Of a stretch of DNA of 64,000 nucleotides, positions 38,342 to 46,681 are shown piece by piece. Below the pieces are notes generated by a model. The model was not told the DNA's origin. It did no database searches and worked only from the letters and a program-made list of their open reading frames with translations. Source of the stretch: Amycolatopsis australiensis (GTDB lineage: Bacteria; Actinomycetota; Actinomycetes; Mycobacteriales; Pseudonocardiaceae); contig NZ_FPJG01000006.1 in NCBI RefSeq assembly GCF_900119165.1, positions 5,022,001 through 5,086,000 on the forward strand, given 5' to 3'. Made by a program: the position numbers and the translations under genes. Within the stretch, counting starts at the first letter, position 1, and each line of letters starts with the position of its first letter.

Positions 38342-39535
38342 GTGGACAGTCCGTCATCGGTGCCCGCCTGGGTGCGCGCCGAACCCGCCCGGCTGCTCGG
38401 TTTCGCCGCCCGCGCGGCGCACCCGGGCGGCGGTTTCGCCTGGCTCGACGACGCCGGGCGGCCGGTGCTCGACCGGCCGGTCGAAACGTGGATCACCTGC
38501 CGCATGACGCACGTCTTCGCGCTGGCGTCCCGGCAAGGCGCGGCCGCGGGGGAGCAGGTCGCCCACGGCGTCGCGGCCCTGAAGGGCTTGCTGCGCGACG
38601 CGCAACACGGCGGCTGGTACGCCTCGACAACGTTGTCGGAGAAGCGCGCGTACGAGCACGCCTTCGTCGTCCTGGCGGCGGCGAGCGCGGCCGCGGCGGG
38701 CGCCGAAGGGGCCGAGTCCCTGCTCGCCGAGGCCCTCGACGTCGTGGAACGCCGGTTCTGGGAGCCCGGCCCCGGCCGCGTCGCCGACGTCTGGGACCGC
38801 GGCTGGACGCGCCTGGAGGACTACCGCGGCGCCAACGCCAACATGCACACCGTGGAGGCGTTCCTGGCCGCCGCCGACGTCACCGGCGACCGGCGGTGGG
38901 CCACCCGCGCGCTGTCCATTGTGGACCACCTGGTGCACGGCGAAGCCCGCGCGCACGGCTGGCTGCTCCCCGAGCACTACGACGCCGGCTGGCACGTGCG
39001 GCCGGAGTACAACCGGGACGAGCCCGCCCACCCGTTCCGGCCGTTCGGCGCGACCATCGGCCACCTCTTCGAATGGGCACGCCTGGCCGTGCACCTCAAG
39101 CGTGCGCTCGGCGCGGAGGCGCCGGGCTGGCTGGTACCGGACGCGGCCGCGCTCTTCGCGACGGCGGCCCGCGACGGCTGGGCCGTCGACGGCAAGCCGG
39201 GATTCGTCTACACCACCGACTTCGCCGGTGTCCCGGTCGTGCGCACCCGCCTGCACTGGGTGGTGGCGGAGGCGATCGCCGCCGCGTGGACGCTGCACCA
39301 GGAGACCGGCGACCCGGCCTACCTCGCCCGGTTCGAGGAGTGGTGCGCCCACGCCGAAACCTGTTTCGTCGACCGCGAACTCGGGTCGTGGCACCACGAG
39401 CTGGACCCGGAGAACCGTCCCGCGAAGACGGTCTGGGCGGGCAAACCGGACATCTACCACGCCTACCAGGCGACGCTGCTGCCGAGCCTGCCCCCGGCGG
39501 CGTCGTTCGCCGGTGCCCTGTTCCCGCGCCGCTAG
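38342..39535 (+). CDS. AGE-family sugar epimerase/isomerase
   Basis: 397 residues of the N-acylglucosamine 2-epimerase (alpha/alpha barrel) family. Conserved segments include ITCRMTHVFALAS, GGWYAST, YEHAFVVLAAASAA, WHVRPEYNRDEP, VYTTDFAGVPVV and GKPDIYHAYQATLLP. Such enzymes interconvert mannose/fructose, epimerise cellobiose, or isomerise sulfoquinovose; I cannot tell which. No signal peptide. The GTG at 38342 follows GGAAAGG. It is divergent from the LPMO and 32 bp ahead of an aldo/keto reductase, likely an operon. Confidence 0.82.
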   Translation: MDSPSSVPAWVRAEPARLLGFAARAAHPGGGFAWLDDAGRPVLDRPVETWITCRMTHVFALASRQGAAAGEQVAHGVAALKGLLRDAQHGGWYASTTLSEKRAYEHAFVVLAAASAAAAGAEGAESLLAEALDVVERRFWEPGPGRVADVWDRGWTRLEDYRGANANMHTVEAFLAAADVTGDRRWATRALSIVDHLVHGEARAHGWLLPEHYDAGWHVRPEYNRDEPAHPFRPFGATIGHLFEWARLAVHLKRALGAEAPGWLVPDAAALFATAARDGWAVDGKPGFVYTTDFAGVPVVRTRLHWVVAEAIAAAWTLHQETGDPAYLARFEEWCAHAETCFVDRELGSWHHELDPENRPAKTVWAGKPDIYHAYQATLLPSLPPAASFAGALFPRR

Positions 39536-39567
39536 ACTGCCCGCCACCGTTCCGGACAAGGAGAACC

Positions 39568-40563
39568 ATGTCGCCTTTCGCCGCCGCCGATGACCGGTAC
39601 GCGGGCATGCCGTACCGGCGGGCCGGGCGCAGCGGGCTGCAGCTGCCGGCCGTGTCGCTGGGCCTGTGGCACAACTTCGGGGACGACAAGCCCCTCGACG
39701 TCCAGCGCGCGGTGCTGCGCCGCGCGTTCGACCTCGGCGTGACGCACTTCGACCTGGCCAACAACTACGGCCCGCCCCCCGGCGCGGCCGAGGCGAACTT
39801 CGGGCGGCACTTCGCCGCCGACTTCCGCCCGTACCGCGACGAGATCCTCGTGTCCTCCAAGGCGGGCTACCTGATGTGGGACGGCCCGTACGGCGAGTGG
39901 GGCTCCCGCAAGAACCTGCTGGCCAGCCTCGACCAGAGCCTCCGCCGCACCGGGCTGGACCACTTCGACGTCTTCTACTCCCACCGCCCGGACCCGCAGA
40001 CGCCGATCGAAGAGACGATGGGCGCCCTCGACACGGCCGTCCGCTCCGGAAAGGCGCTCTACGCGGGCATCTCGAACTACTCGCCGGAGCAGACCCGGGC
40101 CGCGATCGCGGCACTGCGGGAACTCGGCACGCCGCTGCTGATCCACCAGCCGTCGTACTCGATCCTGAACCGCTGGGTCGAGGACGGCCTCCTGGACACC
40201 CTCGACGACTACGGCGTCGGTTCGATCGCGTACTCGCCGCTGAGCCAAGGCCTGCTGACCGACCGCTACCTCGACGGCATCCCGGCCGGATCGCGCGCGG
40301 CGGGCGCCAGCCCGTTCCTCACCGCCGACCGGATCACCGAGGAGACGCTGACGACCGTCCGGGCGCTGAACGACGTCGCCAAGCGGCGCGGCCAGTCACT
40401 GGCCCAGCTGGCCATCGCCTGGGTGCTGCGCCGGGGCCGCGTCACGTCCGCGCTGATCGGGGCCAGCAGCGTCGCACAGCTCGAAAACACCGTCGCGGCC
40501 ACCGCGAACCTCGAGTTCACCGACGACGAGCTGGCCGAGATCGACCGGATCACCGCCCGGTAG
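39568..40563 (+). CDS. Aldo/keto reductase, YghZ (AKR14)-like
   Basis: 331 residues. Catalytic Asp and Tyr in FDLANNYGPPPGAAE, Lys in VSSKAGYLMWDGPYGEWGS and His in YSHRPDPQTPIEE. These motifs match the L-glyceraldehyde-3-phosphate reductase (YghZ) group. Natural substrate uncertain. AGGAG precedes the ATG. Probably co-transcribed with the AGE-family gene. Confidence 0.87.
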   Translation: MSPFAAADDRYAGMPYRRAGRSGLQLPAVSLGLWHNFGDDKPLDVQRAVLRRAFDLGVTHFDLANNYGPPPGAAEANFGRHFAADFRPYRDEILVSSKAGYLMWDGPYGEWGSRKNLLASLDQSLRRTGLDHFDVFYSHRPDPQTPIEETMGALDTAVRSGKALYAGISNYSPEQTRAAIAALRELGTPLLIHQPSYSILNRWVEDGLLDTLDDYGVGSIAYSPLSQGLLTDRYLDGIPAGSRAAGASPFLTADRITEETLTTVRALNDVAKRRGQSLAQLAIAWVLRRGRVTSALIGASSVAQLENTVAATANLEFTDDELAEIDRITAR

Positions 40564-40567
40564 CCCG

Positions 40568-41713
40568 TCAGCAGCCGATCCGCGAGCCGCCGACGGCCAC
40601 GTCGTCGAACCACAGCGTGTCGGCGTCGCCGCCGTAGCTTTCCCAGCCGAGCCGCAGGTCGGTCACCGATGGGTGCCAGGCGCGGGCGAGCCACTGCTGG
40701 TCGATGTCGGGGGTGGGCACGCCGTCGACGACGAGCCCGGGCACCTCGGCGGAGCCGAGCCAGGTCCGCAGGTGCCCGGCGGCGCCGTCGAGGGCGAATT
40801 CGAAGCAGGACCAGGTGCCGGTCGGCAGCGGAACGCTCTGGGCCACGCCGGCCGGGCTCTGCGCCGGCAGCGTCGCGTCGTCGGATTCGCGGTTCCACTG
40901 CAGCGCCCGGTTCTGCCCGCCGGCACGCAGGTCGCGGCCGCCGTCGGCGCTGTCGCGCATGGCCATGAACGTGACGTGCCCGGCGGGCAGCGGCGTCGTG
41001 TGGCGGACCCAGAACCGGCCGTAGAGCACGCCGGAGCCGGACACGCTCGTGCCGAAGAACGCGTGGTTGCAGTAGCCGCCCCCGCCGGCGACCTTCACCG
41101 AGCGGCTGCCGGAGTGCGCGACCGTCCCGTCGACGGTGACGGTGCCCGTCCCCGTGCAGTTCGCCGCGCCCACGGTCCACAGCCCGGACGGCGTGGTGCC
41201 GGTCTGCCCCTCGAAGTCGTCGCAGATCGTCGCGCCCGCACAGCCCGCGGGCGGGGTCGTGGGCGTCGTCGGGGTGGTCGGGGTGGTCGGGGTGATCGTC
41301 ACCGGGGGAGCGGGGTCGCCGCACGTGACGCCGTTGAGCGCGAAGTCGGTGGGGGCGGGGTTGGTCCCGCCGTAGGTGCCCTGGAGGCCGAACGAGACGG
41401 TGCCGCCGGCGGGCAGCGCGGCGTTGTAGGGCACGCTTTCCGCGGTGACGGCGGTCCCGGACTGGCGGACGGTGGCGTTCCAGGCCGACGTGACGGACTG
41501 GGTGCCGGCGTAGTGCCAGGTGAGGCTCCACGAGGAGAGCGCGGTGGCGCCGTTGGTCACCGAGATCTCGGCGGTGAAGCCGGTCTGCCACTGGTTGACG
41601 TGGTAGCCGATTTCGCAGGCGGGCGCGGCGGCGGCCGGACCCGCGACGACGACCGCGCTCGTGCCCGCGGCGGCGAGGCAGAGGGCGGCGAGAGCGCCGG
41701 CGAACCTGTTCAT
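40568..41713 (-). CDS. Secreted CBM2 protein with Cip1-like C-terminal domain
   Basis: 381 residues. Signal peptide about 1-30; CBM2 about 31-132; Thr-Pro linker 133-153; then a ~225-residue domain starting CAGATICDDFEGQTGTTPSGLW and containing CNHAFFGTSVSG, MRDSADGGRDLRAGGQN and WSCFEFALDG. This is reminiscent of fungal Cip1, a cellulose-induced beta-jelly-roll protein of unsettled activity with bacterial homologues. GGGAGG precedes the ATG. A polysaccharide lyase-like role is possible. Confidence 0.72.
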   Translation of the reverse strand: MNRFAGALAALCLAAAGTSAVVVAGPAAAAPACEIGYHVNQWQTGFTAEISVTNGATALSSWSLTWHYAGTQSVTSAWNATVRQSGTAVTAESVPYNAALPAGGTVSFGLQGTYGGTNPAPTDFALNGVTCGDPAPPVTITPTTPTTPTTPTTPPAGCAGATICDDFEGQTGTTPSGLWTVGAANCTGTGTVTVDGTVAHSGSRSVKVAGGGGYCNHAFFGTSVSGSGVLYGRFWVRHTTPLPAGHVTFMAMRDSADGGRDLRAGGQNRALQWNRESDDATLPAQSPAGVAQSVPLPTGTWSCFEFALDGAAGHLRTWLGSAEVPGLVVDGVPTPDIDQQWLARAWHPSVTDLRLGWESYGGDADTLWFDDVAVGGSRIGC

Positions 41714-41799
41714 GGGGCCTCCCGGGGCGCGGACAGGGGCGCCGCGGTCACCCGCGGCGCCCCTGGGTGGTGGCCGCGTTCTGACGAGGCGACCTGGCA

Positions 41800-41852
41800 T
41801 GGGAGCGCTTCCAGCCGCCGGAAACGTAACCCCGGTGTGTCGCTGTTGTAAA
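41800..41852 (-). promoter_or_regulatory. Promoter and CebR-type operator of the Cip1-like gene
   Basis: On the minus strand: -35 TTTACA (41852-41847), 17 bp, -10 TTACGT (41829-41824), 10 bp, operator at 41800-41813 (plus-strand reading TGGGAGCGCTTCCA, 13 of 14). Confidence 0.8.
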
Positions 41853-42050
41853 GCGCGACCCGGTCGTGACCCGATCCGGTGGTCCGTTTTCCGCAGCCTT
41901 GGCCGCGTGCGGCGCGTACTGAACGCTCCTGAACGGCCGAATCCGTTGGGTGGCAACCGGTCTCGGCGCTGCGCTGCGCCATCGGCCCGCGCGGGCGGAT
42001 GCGCCCGTTGGAGTGGTTTCCGGAAATCCTCGCCGAAGATCGCCGCCGGG

Positions 42051-42103
42051 TTTACAGCGCCGGGGGCGCGGGGTACTGTCCACCGCTGCTGGGAGCGCTC
42101 TCA
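42051..42103 (+). promoter_or_regulatory. Promoter and CebR-type operator of the second GH5 gene
   Basis: -35 TTTACA (42051-42056), 17 bp, -10 TACTGT (42074-42079), 10 bp, operator TGGGAGCGCTCTCA (42090-42103; 13 of 14). Confidence 0.82.
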
Positions 42104-42134
42104 CGGAGTTCCGTTCCGCACAAGGGAGTGATCG

Positions 42135-43634
42135 ATGCGTTCCGGATCAGCACTGATCGGCGCCGCCGGCGTGTTCGCCGTCGCCGCCGCGACCACAGCG
42201 TTCAGCCTCGGCACGCCGTCGCCCGCCGCGGCGGCGACCGCCTGCGAAGTCGGCTACACGGTCAACGACTGGGGAAGCGGTTTCACCGCCAACCTCACCT
42301 TGAAGAACCTCGGGACGGCGCCGCTGTCCGGGTGGCAGATCAGCTACACCTACGCCGGGAACCAGCAGCTCCAACAGGGGTGGAACGCGACGTGGGCGCA
42401 GTCCGGCCACACCGTCACGGTCACCCCCGCCGGCTGGAACGGCACGATCGCGCCGAACGCGTCGGTCAGCGCCGGCGCGAACTTCGCCTACAGCGGGACC
42501 AACACGGCACCGGCGTCGTTCAGCGTGAACGGCGCCCCGTGCGGCGGCACGCCCCCGCCGACCACGACCCCCACCACGCCGACGACCCCGACCACGCCGA
42601 CGACGACCCCGCCGCCCACGGGCGCGCCCGCGCTGCACGTTTCCGGCAACCGCCTGGCCGACTCCGCGGGCAACGCCGTCACCCTGCGCGGCGTGAACCG
42701 CTCGGGCGGCGAATTCGCCTGCGTGCAGGGCACCGGCCTCTTCGACGGCCCGATGGACGCCGCCTCGGTGGCCGCGATCAAGAGCTGGCACGCCAACGTC
42801 GTGCGCGTGCCGTTCAACGAGGACTGCTGGCTCGGCCTGCCGGACGTCAAGCCGGAGTACGCCGGCGCGACCTACCGCGCGGCGCTCAAGTCCTACGTGG
42901 ACCTGTTGCACCAGAACGGCCTGGTCGCGATCCTCGACCTGCACTGGACCCACGGCGTCTACACGGGAAACTCCTCCGCGTGCAGTGACGTCGACGCCAC
43001 CTGCCAGAAGCCGATGACCGACGCCGAGCACTCGGTGGACCTGTGGACGTCGGTCGCCGGCACGTTCAAGGGCGACGACGCCACGATCTTCGACCTGTTC
43101 AACGAGCCCTACCTCGACCGCGCGGTGTCCGGGTCGGCCCAGGCGTGGACGTGCTGGCGGGACGGCGGCTCCGCCTGCCCGGGCATCGGCTACCCGGTGG
43201 CCGGGATGCAGGCCCTGGTGAACGCGGTGCGCGCGACCGGCGCCACGAACGTGATCATGCTGGGCGGACTCGCGTACTCCAACGACCTGACCGGCTGGCT
43301 GCAGTACAAGCCCACCGACCCGGCAGGCAACCTGGTCGCGTCCTGGCACTCGTACAACTTCAACTCGTGCAGCTCGTCGTCGTGCTGGGACAGCCAGCTG
43401 GCGCCGGTCGCGGCGGCCGTCCCGCTGGTGGCCGGGGAGATCGGCGAGAACGACTGCGCGAGCGGGTACGTCACCGGCCTGATGGACTGGCTCGACCGGC
43501 ACCAGGCGTCCTACCTCGGCTGGACGTGGAACACCTGGAACTGCAGCACCGGCCCGTCCCTGATCTCGGGCTACGACGGCACCCCGACGGCCTTCGGCGC
43601 GGGCATCCGCGCGCACTTCCTCGCCGCGGGCTGA
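42135..43634 (+). CDS. Secreted GH5 endoglucanase with N-terminal CBM2
   Basis: 499 residues. Signal peptide about 1-34; CBM2 35-138; Thr-Pro linker 139-162; GH5 domain 163-499. Acid/base Glu324 in FDLFNEPY and nucleophile Glu435 in VAGEIGEND. The domain differs from the E1-like GH5 at 30182 (for example LRGVNRSGGEFACVQG), so it belongs to another GH5 subfamily; beta-1,4-glucan or mannan as substrate cannot be separated. AAGGGAG precedes the ATG. Confidence 0.9.
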   Translation: MRSGSALIGAAGVFAVAAATTAFSLGTPSPAAAATACEVGYTVNDWGSGFTANLTLKNLGTAPLSGWQISYTYAGNQQLQQGWNATWAQSGHTVTVTPAGWNGTIAPNASVSAGANFAYSGTNTAPASFSVNGAPCGGTPPPTTTPTTPTTPTTPTTTPPPTGAPALHVSGNRLADSAGNAVTLRGVNRSGGEFACVQGTGLFDGPMDAASVAAIKSWHANVVRVPFNEDCWLGLPDVKPEYAGATYRAALKSYVDLLHQNGLVAILDLHWTHGVYTGNSSACSDVDATCQKPMTDAEHSVDLWTSVAGTFKGDDATIFDLFNEPYLDRAVSGSAQAWTCWRDGGSACPGIGYPVAGMQALVNAVRATGATNVIMLGGLAYSNDLTGWLQYKPTDPAGNLVASWHSYNFNSCSSSSCWDSQLAPVAAAVPLVAGEIGENDCASGYVTGLMDWLDRHQASYLGWTWNTWNCSTGPSLISGYDGTPTAFGAGIRAHFLAAG

Positions 43635-43642
43635 CCGCGGAG

Positions 43643-43683
43643 CCGCCGGAGGCGGGACGACGATGCCGTCCCGCCTCCGGCGG
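43643..43683. terminator. Bidirectional terminator between GH5 and GH74 genes
   Basis: Perfect 16-bp stem (43643-43658 with 43668-43683) around a 9-nt loop. Confidence 0.75.
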
Positions 43684-43686
43684 GGT

Positions 43687-46395
43687 TCAGCTCGTGGTGC
43701 AGGCCTTGCCGTTGAGCGAGATCGCGGCAGGCTTCCCGTTGGCGGCCCCGGAGGTGCCAGTGAAGCCGAACTCCGCGCTCCCGCCCGGGGCGATGGTCCG
43801 GTTCCAGCCCGCGTCGACCGCCGAGACCGCCGAGCCGGTCTGCGTCACCTGCGCGTTCCACGCCTGCGTCACGCGCTGGCCGTCGGCGAACGACCACGTC
43901 ACCGTCCAGCCGGTGACCGCCGCCGTCCCGGTGTTCCCGACCTTCACCCCCGCCTGGAACCCGCCCTGCCACTGGTTCGTCACGGTGTAGACCGCGGTGC
44001 ACGACGAAGACGGCGCCGGAGTCGTGGTGGTGGCCGGCGGCGTGGACGTCCCCGGCGAGGTGGTCGTCGTCTCCGGCGGTGGCTGGTCACCGCCGGACTC
44101 GCCCACGATCACGCCCCGCCCGTTCGTGCCGACGTACACCCGGCCGTAGACCCGCGGATCGCCGGTCAGGGCCGCCCCGATGTTGCCGTACTGGTGCTGG
44201 TCGTCGTTGATCCGCGTCCACGACCCGCCCGCGTCGTCCGACCGGAAGATCCCGCGCACCCCGCCGATCTTCGCGATCGTGTACAACGCCGGATACGTCC
44301 GGCCGGGAGCGGCCTTGCCGAACCCGATGTTGTCGGCTTCGGTGACCGCCGCCAGTCTCGTGAAGGACGCGCCGGAGTCGGTGGAGTGCCAGAGCCCGTA
44401 CGTGGCACCGGATCCACCGGCCAGCCAGACGTCACCGGACACGCCCGGCATCGCCTTGAAGTGCGCCGATCCGCTGGGCAGCCCGGTGGCCGCCGTGGCC
44501 GTGAACGTCGCGCCGCCGTCGGTGCTGACGTAGAACCGGCCGGCCGCGAAGCCGTAGAACTTCTTCGGGTCGACGCGGTCGGCCTCGACGACCGCGCCGG
44601 CCGGGATGCCGCTCGACGCCGTCCACGACGAGCCGAACCCGGCCGAATAGCTGACGCCGGTGCCGTCCGGGCTCCACACGAACCGGCTGCCGTCGGCGGC
44701 CGCGGCGACCGTGCCGCCGGCGGCGTTCCCGCCCGGTTCCGCGCCCTGGAACCAGTTCTTCCCGCCGTCGGTGGAGAAGGCGATCCGGTTGTCATCGGGC
44801 CGGGCCGACCGGTCGAGCGTGCCGACGCGCACGATCGTGGCCGGGCTCAGCTCGGCGTAGTCGAGGCTGGTCGTCGTCGTGAACACCGGCTGGGTGTACA
44901 TGCCGGCCGGGACGGCGTCGAGGCTGTCGTGCCGGAAACCGCCGATGTCGCCGAGGCCGGACAGCAGCGGCGCGCCGGAGGGCGGGCTGATCAGGTCCAG
45001 CACCGCGGTCTCCTCGAGGCCCGCGACGACCGGCTTGATGGTGATCTTGCCGCCGCTGTCCCACTTGGTGAGGTCGGACGCGCCGTAGATCGTCGCGCCG
45101 GTGCCGTAGAGCAGGTGGTTCGAGTCGAACGGATCGATCTCCACCGACTCGGTCATCCAGCCGAGCTTCGGCGAGGGCACCGGGGGAGCGGCCTGGACGC
45201 CGAAGTTCAGCCACGGCACCGCGGAGATGTCCTGCGTGTAGCGCAGTGACCGGTCGGGGTAGCTCGAGAAGTCCCAGATCCGCGTCCAGGTGGCGCCGCC
45301 GTCGGTGCTGCGGAAGAAGATCACGTCCGGCCACCACGACACCTGCGTCGCGACCATCAGCGTGTTCGGGTGCTGCCGGTCGATCGTCAGCCCGCTGTAG
45401 CCGAAGTAGTCGTCGGAGCTGCCGGAGGGGATGGGGCTGATCCGGGTCCACGCGCCGGTCTTCGTGCTGTACTTCCAGACGTCGCCCTTCGCGCCGTCGT
45501 ACGGTCCGCCCGTGTCGCTGGTGGCCAGGTAGAGGTAGCCGCCGGCCGGGTCGAGCACGCCCTTGTGCGCCAGGAATCCGGTGGGCTGGCCGGCCAGCCG
45601 CGCCCACGTCGTGCCGCCGTCGGTGCTGCGGTAGACGGTGTCCTGTTTGTCCGCGACGCCGACGTAGATGGTCTGGGTGGTGCTGCCGCGGGTGCCGGTC
45701 GAAGGGTCGAAGGTCACCCAGGTGACGCCTTCGTTGTCGCTGGAGTACCCGGTCGTGTCGCCGGGGTCGGGGGCGTAGTTGCCCGGGTTGGGGAAGCCCG
45801 CCACCTCGGCCCACGTCACCCCGGAGTCCGTGCTGCGCCAGAGGCCTTTGCCGCTCGGCGCGCCGAGGTAGAGGACGCTGTCGCGGTTCGGGTCGATGGC
45901 GAGCCGTTCGCCCATCCCGCGGCCGGGCATGTTGCCGCCGAGCTTGAACGGCAGCGCGGCCGCCTGCCACGTGGCGCCGCGGTCGGCCGAACGCAGGATC
46001 GCGCCGGTGCCCGGGTCCCAGCTGTTGGTGTACATGCCGGCCGCGACGTAGACCCGGTTCGGGTCGACCGGGTCGGTGGCCAGGCTGACGACGCCGTTGT
46101 GGCCCCAGTCGGTCCAGCCGACCGAGTCCAGCAGCGGGATCCAGCGCCCGGTGGCGGGGTTCCAGCGGTAGGCGCCGCCGATGTCGGTGCGGGCGTAGAC
46201 CAGGCCGGGTTCGGTCTGGTTGAAGACGATGCCGGGGACGAACCCGCCGCCGCCGATCTCCGCGTTGCGCCAACTGTACGGCGCCGGGGCGGCCGGCGAC
46301 GCCGGTGCCGCGGCGACGGTGACCGCGATGGCCGCGGGGAAGACGAGAGCCAGCGTGCCCGCCAGCAGCCGTCTCGGGGAAAGCGTCGTTTTCAC
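43687..46395 (-). CDS. Secreted GH74 xyloglucanase with C-terminal CBM2
   Basis: 902 residues. Signal peptide about 1-35; twin seven-bladed propeller GH74 domain about 36-770 with repeated Asp-box-like motifs (STDGGTTWARL, STDSGVTWAEV, STDGGKNWFQG). The N-terminal catalytic aspartate region is VYARTDIGGAYRW. A Thr/Ser/Pro linker (TTTTSPGTSTPP) leads to the CBM2 at about 803-902. It cleaves xyloglucan, exposing cellulose to the other enzymes. The GTG at 46395 follows GGAGG. Confidence 0.92.
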   Translation of the reverse strand: MKTTLSPRRLLAGTLALVFPAAIAVTVAAAPASPAAPAPYSWRNAEIGGGGFVPGIVFNQTEPGLVYARTDIGGAYRWNPATGRWIPLLDSVGWTDWGHNGVVSLATDPVDPNRVYVAAGMYTNSWDPGTGAILRSADRGATWQAAALPFKLGGNMPGRGMGERLAIDPNRDSVLYLGAPSGKGLWRSTDSGVTWAEVAGFPNPGNYAPDPGDTTGYSSDNEGVTWVTFDPSTGTRGSTTQTIYVGVADKQDTVYRSTDGGTTWARLAGQPTGFLAHKGVLDPAGGYLYLATSDTGGPYDGAKGDVWKYSTKTGAWTRISPIPSGSSDDYFGYSGLTIDRQHPNTLMVATQVSWWPDVIFFRSTDGGATWTRIWDFSSYPDRSLRYTQDISAVPWLNFGVQAAPPVPSPKLGWMTESVEIDPFDSNHLLYGTGATIYGASDLTKWDSGGKITIKPVVAGLEETAVLDLISPPSGAPLLSGLGDIGGFRHDSLDAVPAGMYTQPVFTTTTSLDYAELSPATIVRVGTLDRSARPDDNRIAFSTDGGKNWFQGAEPGGNAAGGTVAAAADGSRFVWSPDGTGVSYSAGFGSSWTASSGIPAGAVVEADRVDPKKFYGFAAGRFYVSTDGGATFTATAATGLPSGSAHFKAMPGVSGDVWLAGGSGATYGLWHSTDSGASFTRLAAVTEADNIGFGKAAPGRTYPALYTIAKIGGVRGIFRSDDAGGSWTRINDDQHQYGNIGAALTGDPRVYGRVYVGTNGRGVIVGESGGDQPPPETTTTSPGTSTPPATTTTPAPSSSCTAVYTVTNQWQGGFQAGVKVGNTGTAAVTGWTVTWSFADGQRVTQAWNAQVTQTGSAVSAVDAGWNRTIAPGGSAEFGFTGTSGAANGKPAAISLNGKACTTS

Positions 46396-46413
46396 GTCTG
46401 CCTCCACTCGTTC

Positions 46414-46461
46414 TGGGAGCGCTTCCAGAAAACGGTAGCCCCGCGTCCGAAGCCTTGTAAA
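46414..46461 (-). promoter_or_regulatory. Promoter and CebR-type operator of the GH74 gene
   Basis: On the minus strand: -35 TTTACA (46461-46456), 17 bp, -10 CTACCG (46438-46433), 5 bp, operator at 46414-46427 (plus-strand TGGGAGCGCTTCCA, 13 of 14). The hexamers are identical to those of the GH48 promoter. Confidence 0.8.
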
Positions 46462-46557
46462 CTCTCGCGGACCAGGCCAAACGCGTTCGACGATTTCGCC
46501 TGCGCGGACCGTCCACAATGGAAACCTTCGCTCCTTTGTGTACGACGTCGAGTCGCG

Positions 46558-46569
46558 TCACATATGTGA
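46558..46569. promoter_or_regulatory. Palindrome upstream of the sugar transporter
   Basis: TCACATATGTGA is a perfect 12-bp palindrome in an unusually AT-rich patch, 113 bp before the MFS start. It may be an operator. No CebR-type box lies in this gap. Confidence 0.4.
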
Positions 46570-46681
46570 ATGCCGATCAGGTTTCTGAATTGTTATCGAC
46601 GACTGTCTTGCCCGGCTTTTTGCCGCGTGTGAGTGTGGTGGCCGCTGGCTGGACTGGACCTACGAAAGAGGCGACCCGGCA

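Larger units (their letters stand above)
41714..42134. other. Divergent regulatory region between Cip1-like and GH5 genes
   Basis: 421 bp without a gene. It contains two outward promoters of the same design, each with its own CebR-type operator (41800-41852 and 42051-42103). The ~200 bp between them shows no motif I can name. Confidence 0.75.
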
